A stretch of 64,000 nt of DNA. Source: Diorhabda sublineata. Taxonomy: Eukaryota; Arthropoda; Insecta; Coleoptera; Chrysomelidae. The position numbers were made by a program, and so were the translations under genes. The notes beneath the pieces were generated by a model. It worked only from the letters and a program-made list of their open reading frames with translations. It ran no database searches and had not been told where the DNA came from. Below are positions 10,586 to 48,025 of the stretch, in pieces. Within the stretch, counting starts at the first letter, position 1, and each line of letters starts with the position of its first letter. The DNA is taken from contig NC_079474.1 in the NCBI RefSeq assembly GCF_026230105.1, forward strand, positions 28,906,294 to 28,970,293, written 5' to 3'.

Positions 10586-12134
10586 GGTGCCCACTTCGAT
10601 CATTAATTATAATTTTTTTTTGTTTTTATTTGATAAGTTAAATTGTTCTAAATTAAAATTTTTTCCTTTTGTAAATAGGGCAATATTTGACACTATGCAG
10701 TTTAATTAAAAATGTTTCATTGTATTTCAATAAATTTCAAAACAATTTCAAGTATTTTCATTGAATAATTACAATTTATGATATTTTTCCTCATGTCTCT
10801 TTATGACAAACACCTTCCTTGGCATGTAAAACAATCTAAAAATCTACATATCTCCTGAACCATCAATTTTATAGAGTACCTTTTTGTTAAAAAATCGATT
10901 GAAAATTTTATTTTTGTTAGATTGTACAGGTTGTTCCTGTAAAAGGTACAGATCGTTAACCATTAGGCATGAGCCGCCCCTGGCCTTCATAGTGTAGAAT
11001 TCTTTATTCCGTCAAACACATAAAAATTCATAATTTCAAATTTATAATTCAGAAAATATACTTAAAAATATAAGTTCTGATTTCGCAACTTTAAACGTCT
11101 ATAACTCAGTAACGACTTGTCGTATGAGAATTTTTTTATGTCACAGCATCATTTTTGCGTTATCTACTCACTCCCGATTTTTCGCTCCTTCAAAAATTTA
11201 TGATTAGTAATATGCCTATAAAAAATGTTTTTTGAACATTTACTACTACTACTACTTTTTATTGAATTTTTCAACATTCTTGTTAACTGTAATTAGCTCA
11301 TTACAATATGAATGTTGTTTTAAAAAATAACTACTGCTTTTCTATACATTTTATATATATATATATATATTGTCCTCCTGATATTGAAATAATCTATTTT
11401 TTTCAATACTTAAAGAATACTGCTAATTATACCGCATACAAAGAAGCAATATGCAATACACTTTAGATTATCATAAATTTCTCAGAGTGAATAATCTATT
11501 TTTTATGCTATGATGTCAAAAGCACATAGTATTATTAAAAATGTAGATTCATAGAAGAATTTAAAGTCCAGTTCGATTTTGGTCATAATATACTATTTTA
11601 ATAATGATAGTTGAAAATTATCAAGATAATGCTATTAAAACATTGTTGACTCTATGATATGCTGTTAGAGGGGTTTTAAAAATGTCAGGTCTATCTATCT
11701 ATCTATCTAGTGAACACATTGTTTACTAATTCCACACCAAAACTCACCAACTTTGGTCCCGGAAGACGATAATATGGTTATTAACGCCTGTCAAGACAGT
11801 GTAATTGTGAGTGTTAGGGCAGTTATAATGAACAGTATGTTCAATATGAATATAATTTATAGTTCCTGAAATTTAAACTAAATCTATTAATAGATACATA
11901 ACATAATATTTTTAGTTAAACTAGTTGAGTTCAAATATTTGCTCTAACCCAGTGCAGCTCCTTAGCCACATGTGGCTCTTTAGCTCTTTAAGTGTAGCTC
12001 TGACATCATATTAAACTTGATAACCACATGTTTCGATTTCAATAAATTGGGCGAAAAGAATGACAGATGTAAGAATAGGGTTTGTCGCTATTTTGAACGA
12101 AAAAATAGATACAAGAAACACTGTTTTATAAACA
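10586..12134. other. No gene seen; small repeats only
   Basis: Contains a short (TA)n at 11350-11371, about five CTAT units at 11692-11710, and a decayed Penelope-like terminus at about 11757-11830 (see findings). The rest shows nothing I can support. Confidence 0.4.
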
Positions 12135-12505
12135 ACATTTTAAGGGAAGGATTTCTCAGCAGGATTCGGGAATTTTAAAACAGCAGAACAACTCTAGCAT
12201 TTGTCAAAAATGCTCTTAATGCTACGATAAACAAGTTGAAATTTTATGCCTTTTGAAATGGTTGATTTGAAATTCAATTGCTGGATTTAAAAAAAAAGAG
12301 ATATGGCGCTCTAAATTGGAAAATCTTTGTTTTGAATTGAAAATATTGGAGAAGTGTGATCTTAGTTCACAACACAAATGGTCTGCTTTGAATGTACTGG
12401 AGAAGGAATACATGATCATTTTCAATACTTGGAATAGTATTCCTGACGACTCCTACAATCAGCTGAAAAAGCTTGTGTTTGCTATTCTTTCCTTCTTTCC
12501 CTTTT
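12135..12505 (+). pseudogene. hAT transposase C-terminal fragment
   Basis: Frameshifted pieces 'TTLAFVKNALNATINKLKF' (about 12180), 'EIQLLDLKKK' (about 12268) and 'LENLCFELKILEKC' through 'DSYNQLKKLVFAILSFFPFS' (12316-12508) follow the order of the hAT/ZBED-type transposase C-terminus, where the last piece precedes the dimerisation domain. The coding match stops where the microsatellite begins. Dead. Confidence 0.55.
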
Positions 12506-12510
12506 CAGTT

Positions 12511-12527
12511 CACACACACACACACAC

Positions 12528-12592
<65 letters not shown>
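12511..12592. repeat. (CA)n(TA)n microsatellite
   Basis: About eight CA units run directly into more than 30 TA units. Confidence 0.97.
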
Positions 12593-12596
<4 letters not shown>

Positions 12597-12599
12597 AAA

Positions 12600-14129
12600 C
12601 AATCTTTTTCACATATGAACATTATCAATACTAAACTTGGAAGATGTCTTATTGATGAGAACTTGTAATCTTGACTAAAATTAAAAATGACCATATACAA
12701 ACCTGACTTACTCAAACTTTCCAAGGAGATTCAATTTAGTTTTATTCGATATAATAAAAGTTTACTATAAAAGAAGATTTGGCTCCCAATTTTTTTTTCA
12801 AATTATTATAATGTTCATATTTGGTTCTTTGGTTCTAAAAAGTTCGGCAGGCCAGTACTCTAACCTAACCATATTATTAAGAAACAAGTATTATAAAAAA
12901 CCCAAAGAACAATATTATTTTTTTCAGTCTAATGAATCCAGCATTAAGATAATGATGACCAAATACTGAATTTAACTACATTCATGGGTACATACTATTT
13001 CATTCATGTAACATAAAAAATGTCAACATTTTAAGAATAGGTTGAAATGTGTTGACATTTTTCATTGAATTGTTTCCTCTTTGGGAACTTTAATTTAAAT
13101 TGTCTAATAATAATTCATTAAATATTAAAATAAGTATAGTAATATGAAAAATATCTTATGATAATTAGATCAACCCATTATGATATTTACAAGTTTGAAT
13201 GTTTAATTATTAACATGTATTTTTATTTCTGTAAATATATAATAAAACAAGTGATTATTACCAAGTTATTATGCTAGCAGAGTTAATTCCACATATTTAT
13301 TTAGAATGTAAATTAGTTTTTTCTGTAATACGAATTATTAGTAACTCGAATACAAACCAAACGCGTGAATCATACTTCTACTTTATCAACGTTCATTGTA
13401 AATTTGGAAATAAGATATGACAAGTATATTTCAAAAATAGAGGTATTACAAAATGTGGAACACCTTGTAAGGTAAATAGATGCTATATACCTTTACTTTT
13501 GATAAGTGAAAAGATATAAGTATTTCGACTTTCTACGTTATGTCGGGGTTCAGAATACTGTTATTCTAATTAGAGTTTATATAAGCTTAATAACTTTACC
13601 TCAAATATCACCGACGACACTAAACACTCACACCGTCACTAACCAGCTTAACAAGTGCAGGCATTCTGATTTTCTTCGCATGTATGGTATCACACGGTTA
13701 AAAAAGGTTCGTCCATAAAAAGGAAACGGGCTGTGACGTCATTATTTTAAAATCGTGGAAACTTTTTCCAAATCAAATTAATTAATAGATATATACAAAA
13801 GGGATTGAACTATTTCCCAAGTTTTTATGAGTATAACTGAAAATACGAGTACATTAGAAAATAATAATATCAAAGAATGAGTGAATTATGCATTCTATGG
13901 AGCTGGCAAGAGTATTTGTCATTTGACTTTGTTGTTTTGTCCGTTATGTCGGCTGCGTATATATAGTATACATTGTTGTCAATTGCAGGTACTGTCAATT
14001 GTCACTTTACGTGGCCTACCATTCTTTTATTGCTTTTCACCCAAGAACTAATGTTTTCAAGAAACTAAATAAGTCATATTAATCCATGGTATTCAATTCA
14101 TATCTAAACTGTTAAATATATATATTACA
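12600..14129. other. Upstream region of Zfpl1; no gene seen
   Basis: AT-rich with no supported coding frame. The last few hundred bases must contain the Zfpl1 promoter and 5' untranslated region, but I see no diagnostic promoter element. Confidence 0.4.
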
Positions 14130-16803
14130 ATGGGTTTATGCAAATGCCCAAAGCGACGTGTAACAAACCAATTTTGTTTCGAACATAGAGTTTGTGTTTG
14201 TGAGAACTGTATGGTAACAAATCACCCCATTGTAAGATTTATGATACTTAATAAACTTTGTATAATTTTATATCAATATATTTTCAGTGTATAGTTCAGT
14301 CTTATCTACAGTGGCTACAAGATAGTGATTATAACTCAATTTGTGAATTGTGCAGTAAAGATTTGAATAGTGAAGACTGCATACGATTAACATGTTATCG
14401 TAAGTAATAACAAATTAAAAAAATATGCTAAAGTATTCTGAATTCCTTTATATTTAGATGTATTCCACTGGTCTTGTTTGGATCATTTTTCAAGACAGTT
14501 ACCACCAACAACAGCTCCCAGAGGATATACATGCCCCTCATGTAAAAGCCCTTTATTTCCCGCTTCTAATTTAATCAGCCCTGTTGCAGATGTTCTCAAA
14601 GAAAAATTGGCCGGAGTCAATTGGGCTAGGGCTGGTTTAGGATTGCCACTTGTAAGTAAAATTAGAAATTGCTAACATTTCAATTTTTTTTACATGCATT
14701 TATGCAGGAATTTTTAAGATAAAAAGAATGTTGCGGAGTAAGAGTTATATAGTTCAAAAGGAGAACAATCATCATACAAAAAAAACTTAAATATAGGATC
14801 GAGGAAATTTACTACAAAGAGAATAAAACAATATAATTTTATCACAACACACAGATGGACAGGAACCATGAAAACATGCTAAAAACAACCTTAAAAATAG
14901 CACAGAGACCCTAACCTAACCACTGATCTTTTCAACTTTCTGGAACAAATAATAAGAAAAAACAGGATTCAAACAATTGGATGAATGTACCAAAATCAAG
15001 AATACAGTACATATTGTTTATGCTTAAAATGTCTGCTTTTGACAAAACGTTAATTATATTTCAATAGTTTAAATCTAAATATATGGAAATGGAAACACAT
15101 GAAACTCAAGTACATTTGATTATATGCAGGAGTTAATTCACTTTTTGCAATATCTCAGATTTTTTAATATATACATTGTATATTTTAGTACAAATATTCC
15201 ATAAATTTATCTTTTTAGTTGTCTGAAGAAAGGGAAGTAAAAGCCACAGTAAATCATATGAATATGGCCCCGCGTATAACTTCAAGTCCTTCCCATTCCA
15301 TTGTTTCCATGGATGAGGACAATAGAATAGGCAACTTTCAGAATTTTTCTAATCGTAGAGTGTTTCAAGATATTAGAGATATTAAACCTGATCGATTTGA
15401 TCACGATGATAACAAATACAAAAGAAAACCATTATCTGAACTTGTTGGAAATTGGTTCAAGTGAGTATATACGTCTTAATTTATAAATCTAACTATAGTT
15501 GAACTAGGAAATCATAAGACCTAATTTGAAAATATAATGATCTCATCTAAATATTATTTTCCTAAATTGGAGTGTAACAAAACCAAAGCAGTCCATTCTT
15601 TGTTAAAGAAATTATGGATAAACATAATTTAATATTTGATGATGTCATTCTTGTTTAAAGAATTATTTCATCAATATTATTGTATACTGGTTAAATGACT
15701 ATTTATAATTTCCAAAAATTCAATTAGACTTTCTGAGACCTTTTTTCTTTATTTGCGAGATAGCTTCTTGGATACATTTTTGTTACTGAATTTTTAGATT
15801 AGTCCTAAACAATTAAAAAACATTCTAATTTAATGTCTCAAAATAATAATATGGACAAGGAGTTATCTCAGAAAAAAAAGGAAATTCGGAAATTTAATAC
15901 TAATTAAATTGAATAATAAATAAAATATAAAAATTTATTCCATGAATGAGGCATAGATGAATCATATACTGTAAAAAATATTGTGGAATGGAAATAAAAG
16001 TGAACAAGTCTTTATCATGTGTTACTTCTTCTTCTTCTCTGGCGATACTGTCCTTTGAGAACCAGGGTCTTCTCAACAATTGACTGCCAATCTTTTCTGT
16101 CCTGAGCATGGTGCCTCCAACTTCAAACTCCTACCTGGTTCAGGTCCGCCTCAACGTCCTCCAACCACCGAAGGCACGGTCTTCCTCTCATTCACCGTCC
16201 TCCAGGAACTCCATATATGGATCTACACTGGTATCGATCAGAAGGCACCTCAGACGCGCCCCCTGCATGAACGTCACCAAATCTGGCTTGCCATACATCT
16301 GTCTCAGCTTAGCATTCCTCCAGATTCTCTATTTATCATTCTCACAAACAGGGCCAACAATCTATAAGATCCAGTTACACATACAGGAAACTACAGTGGA
16401 TTTTCGACAATAGATGAAAGTACAATAATTGGTGATTAGCATGAGTTAAAGTTTTACTCATAGTATAATCCTTTTTTAAATAAACTGCATGAGAAACCTA
16501 TAAATTGTCATAAAGCTACAATAGTACAATGAAGAGGTTCTGTTTGAAAAAATAATCAACAAATTCCTTTTCGTTAGTTCTTAATCATCTCATAAATTTA
16601 TAGTTTAATTACAACAGAGCTGCAACTTTGCTAGAAAAGTACTTTACCACACATAAAATTAGTGATTCATGGTAGAAACACCTATATACAAATATTTCAC
16701 AGGGTTGAAATTTCTAAAATATTCATTTGTTTTTCAGTTGATATGTAATTGAATGAATTGTAATATAGAATTACATTAACGTTGTTTAAGTGGTATTAAA
16801 TGT

Positions 16804-16891
<88 letters not shown>

Positions 16892-17101
16892 AGTTTTTTT
16901 TGTAGGATAACTTTTGGTGCTCCACTACGATCAAGAGGGAAAGTTTCAACATGTCGTCGTTATTTTATATTGGCAATAATGGCCCTGTTTATTATTGTAA
17001 TGTTTTTCTTTTTAATGTCAAAACTTCGTAGATATTCCATAGATGATGATCCAAATTTAGACATTGGACAAAATGCTTTTGTTAAAGTTGGAGAACAATA
17101 A
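14130..17101 (+). CDS. Zfpl1: Zinc finger protein-like 1 (Golgi membrane protein)
   Basis: Five exons: 14130-14231, 14288-14399, 14458-14651, 15219-15460 and 16906-17101. They join in frame to 281 aa (human ZFPL1 is about 310). The ATG opens the family's conserved start 'MGLCKCPKRRVTNQFCFEHR'. Residues 1-50 form a B-box-like zinc-binding region with paired cysteines. Residues about 52-95 form a RING-like finger ('CELCSKDL', 'HVFHWSCLDHF', 'CPSCKSPLFP'). 'NWARAGLGLPL' at about 125-135 is a family hallmark. A hydrophobic membrane anchor lies near residues 235-255, followed by the conserved tail 'DDDPNLD'. The family is a cis-Golgi integral membrane protein that binds GM130 and helps keep Golgi structure. 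Intron 4 (1.4 kb) holds a LINE fragment and a long (TA)n array ending 16 bp before the acceptor. Assignment is secure. Confidence 0.95.
16023..16345 (-). pseudogene. LINE 3' end (RTE-like) in Zfpl1 intron 4
   Basis: On the minus strand this matches the same LINE tail as the copies at 7.5-8.3 kb and 54.8 kb ('RTEKIGSQLLRRPWFSKDSI' near 16105-16045), with frameshifts. It ends in a GAA-rich tract near 16023. It lies antisense to Zfpl1. Confidence 0.7.
16809..16889. repeat. (TA)n microsatellite beside the Zfpl1 exon 5 acceptor
   Basis: About 40 TA units end 16 bp upstream of the AG of the last intron. Confidence 0.97.
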
Positions 17102-17177
17102 TTAATTCCTCTAAAAAAATTATGTATGCTGTTTCTAGGATATTTAAGTTAAGGTTATTAATTATGTATATATTGTT

Positions 17178-17280
17178 AATAAACGAAATTTTTCAAGATT
17201 TAATGTTTTATTTCGTGGATATGATGACTTATAGTTCTCCATCTATTCTGTACCGTGAATATTCAATAAAATACAATAAA
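17178..17280 (+). terminator. Zfpl1 poly(A) signal candidates
   Basis: AATAAA occurs at 17178-17183, about 75 bp after the stop codon, and again at 17265-17270 and 17275-17280. Which is used is unknown. Confidence 0.55.
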
Positions 17281-18982
17281 GTACAATTTTTGGCAATCAT
17301 ATTGGACAACATATTTTAGCATGAAAAGATTTTAAAAAAATAATGAGGGTTACTCATTTAACGTGCAAAAAATTTCTACTTGTCACTTTTTACAATAATG
17401 CAAATCAGTTTGATGGGCCTTGTGGGGAATTTTAGACTCTTTGAAATTGCTTTAGAGTTTTTTCTGTAACTCATACTGGTACACCAATATGGAAAAATTT
17501 ATTTTTTTCAAAAACTGCTTTTTAAAAATACTATCCCACATATATTTTAATTGTAAGTCCTAAAAATTGATATTAAGAGCTCAAACTTCGTGAGATTTTT
17601 TTGTAAATGTAGATTAATATTTTGCATGAACACAGAAAAAAATTTTTTTCGGAAATGAATCACTCTAAGGCACATACAAAATTTAGTACACTAATAGTAC
17701 TGGCAAACTCTGTAACACTGAAATCAAACCAATATAAGATTTATTAAAACAATTACATGCTTGTAATTGTAATTCAATAAAAATTGAATAATTTCTCAAT
17801 ACTTTAGCTCTTTTATATATAAATATAATTATTGATTTTGCAAATTCAAAGGCCTGAAAAAAATTATTGCAATGTTTCTATAATAAACTTGAACTATAAT
17901 GCCAACATATAATTAACAAAAATATTTATTTTAATCTTATTAAACTGTGAGATTAGAAAAAAATGTATCAACGTTATTTTATAAAAACATAATATAATTG
18001 TTGAATATTTTTACAACACATCATACCTTACTTAAACAATAGTACATGATTGAATTTCCTTTGCTTCAAATAATGTCCTTCAACACCTATTTGGTTTTTA
18101 AATTATAACGTTGAAATTTTATTGATAACAAATATAATTCAAATAATTGAGAACTGAGGTATCGAATTTCAGAGGTCTATACTATACAACATGCCTCTTA
18201 TAAAAACCTCAACTTACCCTAATTTTATTTCTATCCCCAAAGATAATAAATAAACCAAATATTAGTTGATATATCAAAGTATGGACATTTTTTAGAAAAT
18301 AATGGATAAATATGGTAAATATTTCTAATTTCGAATATTCTATATTTACTTTTGAATATCCAAATCGATATTTTCCAAATCAATTTTATTTTTATTATAC
18401 TAATAATACTTAACTGTGTATTTCTAATAAATAAGAAAACTAATAAAATAACAAACTATTCCTTATGTTTCTTCACATTCGAATATTTTGACAATTTTTT
18501 AGCAATAGTATACCATGTAATATTTTATACTGGCTTCCGGTAATGAAGTCATGAATCGACGCCGTACTGTTCATTTTTTCAAATTATATTGGCCGGCATG
18601 TTGAATTGACTAGCTATTTCTTTTATTGATGAGATGCATTGTTTAGTTTCTTAAAATGCTTTTTTATTAATACTACTAACAAAAATTACCACTCATAGGT
18701 ACACATTCGACGATATGGTCACTACTTAATTCTTTAACCATTACAATTTGGCATCAGTCAGTATATTTTGGAATTCAGACAAAAATGCCTAGTTGATTAT
18801 GTCATTTGTCAGTAATTAATTTGACGTTTCTATTATGTACGTTTTTAATATGGTGGACGTTTGGTATTAAAATATTTTGATGATATAGAATGCAACAAAA
18901 TAGTGGATATATGTATGAAGCAACTTCAAAATAAATTATTTTTAGGCTAAAAGTCGACAGAAATTCATATACAACATTCAAA
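17281..18982. other. Intergenic between Zfpl1 and USP34
   Basis: AT-rich, no coding frame that I can support. It must hold the USP34 promoter and 5' untranslated region. Confidence 0.4.
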
Positions 18983-43708
<24,726 letters not shown>

Positions 43709-43989
43709 TTCTTTTAAAAATTTCCATATTACATCGAAATTATTTTATCAAATTAAGGATATATATAGTTTTTGTTTTTTTTTTAAATTACATATTTATA
43801 TATTGCTTTATTTTTCTTTATTTCTAATTTCAAGACATTGACTGTGATTTTTCAGTTTGTAAAAAGTAGAGAAATGAAAATATTCAACTCGAGCGTCTAT
43901 TAAAAAAATTTCGATGTACTATAAGACCAAAGTGTGTTGTAAATGTAATTTTTTTGTTTGTTTCGGAGTTTATAAAATATTAGTCTAAG

Positions 43990-44161
43990 AATAAATGTTT
44001 CATTGTAAATTAAAGAGCTTTAATTTTAGTTGCATTGCGGTAGAATTTGGGTTTGCATAATTTAGGTTAATTTGTAAATTATTTTTTATCCCAAAAATGA
44101 TGAAATTGTAAACTTTGTTTATTGCTTTAAAATTATTTTCTCGAAAATGTATATGAATAAA
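43990..44161 (+). terminator. USP34 poly(A) signal candidates
   Basis: AATAAA at 43990-43995 (282 bp after the stop) and at 44156-44161. Confidence 0.55.
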
Positions 44162-44862
44162 AAAATATTCTTTTTATATGTTTCACTGTTCATCATTTTC
44201 CTTTATATCCGTCATCAACTACCCCATTCCAACAAGTTTTAAGTTTTGGTTTATTACATGAATTTCACCAAAGAAACTGCTTTATAATACTTATTTAGGT
44301 GTAAAGGGAGCGTATCAAAGGTACTGTTTTCGAATAAGTAGAAAATCAATTAAACCATTCAATGATACATCCAGAAAATGCTAATATACGTCGGTTTTAT
44401 AGTGCATTAATTTTCCAATACCTGAGTGAGGAAGAATTTACTGTTATGGAGTGACCAGCAGAGTCCTGACCTTTATATCCTATAAAATAATCTATAGAAT
44501 GAGTTTAAAAGAGAGCGGGACCAGAAGTCAATCAATAAATTTATTACACGTACTGTATCTACCTAAGAATTTCTTTGAAATAAGCTTCTTTTTTAATCCA
44601 TAATTGCGAAAAAAAAACTGGTACTGAAGTAATTGATGTGATGGTGGAAATATTTGTCCTTCAATTTAGTATCTCCTCACGATTAACAATTGAAATCAGC
44701 CTGTTAATTCAGTAACTGTGGTTTGTTAATTATAATAACTGGTTAAATATTGTCTTCCATAATGTACACACGGAAATTTTTAAAATAGTCCGCAATGTAT
44801 TCATATCAGCATGGATCATTTTAAATATTTGCAGAATTTTTATAAATTTCAGTTCTCGTGAA
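44162..44862. other. Intergenic; upstream of the small + strand gene
   Basis: No coding frame that I can support. It must include any promoter for the gene that starts at 44863. A possible splice acceptor at about 44852 leaves open an additional 5' exon. Confidence 0.35.
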
Positions 44863-47800
44863 ATGGCTGATCTAGCGTTGTTATTAGATTATGGAACCTT
44901 TCCTGTCGATAAATTTTCGTTAAGAAAAAAAATTGAGGAAGTGACCCATAATAATAACAAACAACATTTATTACAATCACAACTAACATATTTTAGGTGA
45001 ACATACAATAATTACTTTAATATATTATTTCTTGCAAAGTTTTACAAATAAATATTGTGATTCACCGACCGCGCCTGTACCTCACTAAATCAGTACGTTT
45101 ATCATCGATACTTTACAGTACTTTCGATCGATATATTGTTATTAGCAAAAAGTGTAGACTAAAAAAGGTGTCTTTTGTTGCTACGAAAAAGAAATATTCT
45201 AATCACTTTAGCACTATTACAAAGTGTTTCGCACCTTCTACAATTTTCTGCTAAACTATTTTAGGACAAAGTTAAAATACAAAAAATAATTAGACTTTTT
45301 GTACATAAATTAGATTTTATTACCTGTCATTGTCGATCTCTACAATAAAAAAAGAAATATAAAATACAATGAACAAATACACATCTCAAAACGAAAATGT
45401 ATGTATGTGTATCTTATCAATTCAAAAGGTTATTGGCAAATACAAAAAAACAACTACACATATACAGTGCTTACATAATAAAAGTGAATATTTTATACAA
45501 ATAGCAATAGGTACAGATAATTTAAATTTAATAATTAATAAATCTAACTATATGTATTTAAAAACTTATTTCGAGCCACAGTCCCGTAAGGGAACAAGCG
45601 ATGCCTTAACGTACCGTCTGACAGTTTCCTTAGAAGGACTAATGGACCGATACAAGATCAGTCATGCAACTGTGCACTATCGGTAAGCCTTTTACCAACT
45701 TAATTTGTTTTTAAATTCCATCTAACACTAGATGTATATGCACAGACAAAACTTCACAATTCGCGTAGGGAGGGGTCAGTACAAAATTTTATTTTACAAA
45801 TTTTCCTACTCCGATCCGTAGTTACCAAATACTTGTACCAAGGATTCGTAATAAATATTCTGCTTAAAAATATCTCGTATAATATTGTCTTCCACTTAAT
45901 ATTTATAAATTACTGATCTGAAAAAAAGTGAATAAAATGTCAATATCTAAAAAGAATTTTGTATTTGGAAGGGCGTAAAAGGATCGCTGAATTACCTAAA
46001 CAATCGAAGTAATTATTTTAAATGGCATATTAGAGGCCTCAGAGATCGCTTGTTATCATAATAACTTGCCAATATTTTTTAAAATAAAATTATATATAAG
46101 TATGAATTACTGACTTTATCCTGAATCAACATCTAACATCAATTTCTTTAAATATAAAGAGTTAACCTACTGAAAATGAAAATAAAACACAATTGAATCA
46201 TTCAAAAGGTTATTTTTTAACAAAAATAAAATCATTTTTGAAGCAGCACATTTATCTTCCTTGAGAAAAAAATATTTTTCATATATCGCCAAAATTTAAA
46301 AAAAAGAAATACTTGAATTGACTTCCATCTGCTCAATTTAAATCGAAAAACCCGACCTCTCTTTAATACAAAATAAAATAAACAAACTCTATTTGACCGC
46401 GCTAATAAAAATTAAGCTCACATTGGCCAAAATTAAGTCTCACGAATTCCCAAAAAAAGAAAAAAAATTGCACAAAATTTATTAAAGTAAAAACAATCCT
46501 ATCGTTTACCCTATATATATAAAAAAAGTTTTAAACATTTAAAAAATAGCAGGCTGCTTCAGTTTTACTTTATAAAATTTCACAATAGGTCAAAAAGTGT
46601 CAAAAAAGCCTTTACGACTAAAAATAAATAACTTGCAACTCTTTCACGTTTTCTAATAAAAAATACAATAATTATTATTACAAGCTAATAATAGTAATAA
46701 CAAAGTCGGAACCAGCTTCTGGTTTTCATTATGAGAGGAGGGGGATGCGGCGATTAGTGAGCAGGCAACTGTGTATGTACCCGTATTTTAAGCTTGATTC
46801 CAATATGATGTCTGGTAGGGTTGTTTGCTTGCTTTAGCCTGATTTGTCCCCTGAGTACGCTGACCTGCGGCATTTGCTGTATCCTAAAAAAAAAAGCGAA
46901 ATGAATGATCAAATAAATCCGCATATGACTTATTACCAAAGCAACATTTAATACTGGGATGAAGGACTAGCAGAACATTCAAAAATTTGAGGTTTTGTTT
47001 TATTCACATTCAATGAATCATTTTGTTGCGAAGATATTAATAGAAAACGGTCGATAAATGTTTTGGATTAATAAGAATATTTCTTTTTCTTTTTTGTATT
47101 TTGATTTTGCAATAAAGACAATTTGAAATATGAATGCAATTGAAAACTGGGGCTGGATAAAAACTATTTTCCAACAAAATTAACATATAATTTTCATTTT
47201 TTTATCTTTAGAAAAAAATTACTACATGGAGGTATATTATAGTTCGATCCTTTAAAGGTAATTAAAAAATATATCTTCTTGTACAGAGCAAAAGGTGGTT
47301 CTAATACGTCAAAAATAAGCATGTGAGCAATAGAATGACTTCTTCAGTGATCCAAATGTAAGTGTGGCCCTTACAACAATACCATCATCAAGTTTTTTAG
47401 GACTCAAATCGCGAAACATTAATGGTCGAGGAATAGATGATTATGATATTTCTAATCGTGAAAAGCCTTCTCCAGCCAATGCAAAAGCTATATCACACCA
47501 TTTGGGGTAGGATTATGACCTTAGTGTTCATTTCAAATATAATTAATTAAGTTACAAATCTTTGAGAAATCACTTTTACTTATCTACACTGAAAGAATCA
47601 ATTATGATAATAAAAAGTGAAAGTTCACACTTTGTCCGTTTCATTTAAAGACTACATAGCATAATAACACAAAAGACTTAGGCAAAAGCAATGGAATTTC
47701 TCCATGAAAACATAAACAATGTTTATACCAATTACTTGATGTTATAAAAATTAATTACAGATATAAAATTACTCCATCCATGAACAAAAAGGGAGTTGTG

Positions 47801-48025
47801 GAAAGCAGAAGAGTTATTACTTGATTTTTGGACTCAAATCAAGTTTTATTATAAAATAGAGTACTTGCATGGTTTGATAAAAAAATGGATGGTTTATGTA
47901 CAGCTTTTAATATAATTTTTATTTTAATTCTTTAATCAATATTTATAGTGAAAATTTTTAAGATTCAACAATTTTGTAACTAGTTTAAACATTTCAGATT
48001 ATCGACACATTGCCTGATGTCATAG
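44863..48025 (+). CDS. Unrecognised small gene interlocked with lingerer
   Basis: Three segments join in frame: 44863-44996 (ATG in the good context gaaATGG), 47348-47506 and 47998-48025 (TAG). Each junction has GT and AG and the phases match (2+1, then 2+1), giving 106 aa. The protein starts 'MADLALLLDYGTFPVDKF', has a middle part with 'SSSFLGLKSRNINGRGIDDY' and 'EKPSPANAKAISHHLG', and ends in 'THCLMS'. AATAAA follows 7 bp after the stop. No signal peptide, membrane segment or known domain is seen. Intron 1 (2351 bp) spans the last coding exon of lingerer on the other strand, and exons 2-3 lie in the last lingerer intron. Amino-acid composition is coding-like, unlike nearby random frames. 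I do not recognise the family. It is inferred from splice consistency alone. Confidence 0.55.
45290..46787 (-). other. lig: Probable lingerer 3' untranslated region
   Basis: The minus-strand sequence follows the lingerer stop codon without a supported minus-strand gene. A minus-strand AATAAA lies at 45321-45316, giving a 3' UTR of about 1.5 kb if used. The segment 45575-45690 is visibly richer in G and C than its surroundings (see findings). Confidence 0.4.

Noticed and set aside
12482..12724. Open frames running through the dinucleotide arrays here and at 16.8, 25.3 and 34.4 kb
   Set aside because: Alternating Tyr-Ile codons from (TA)n arrays are not genes.
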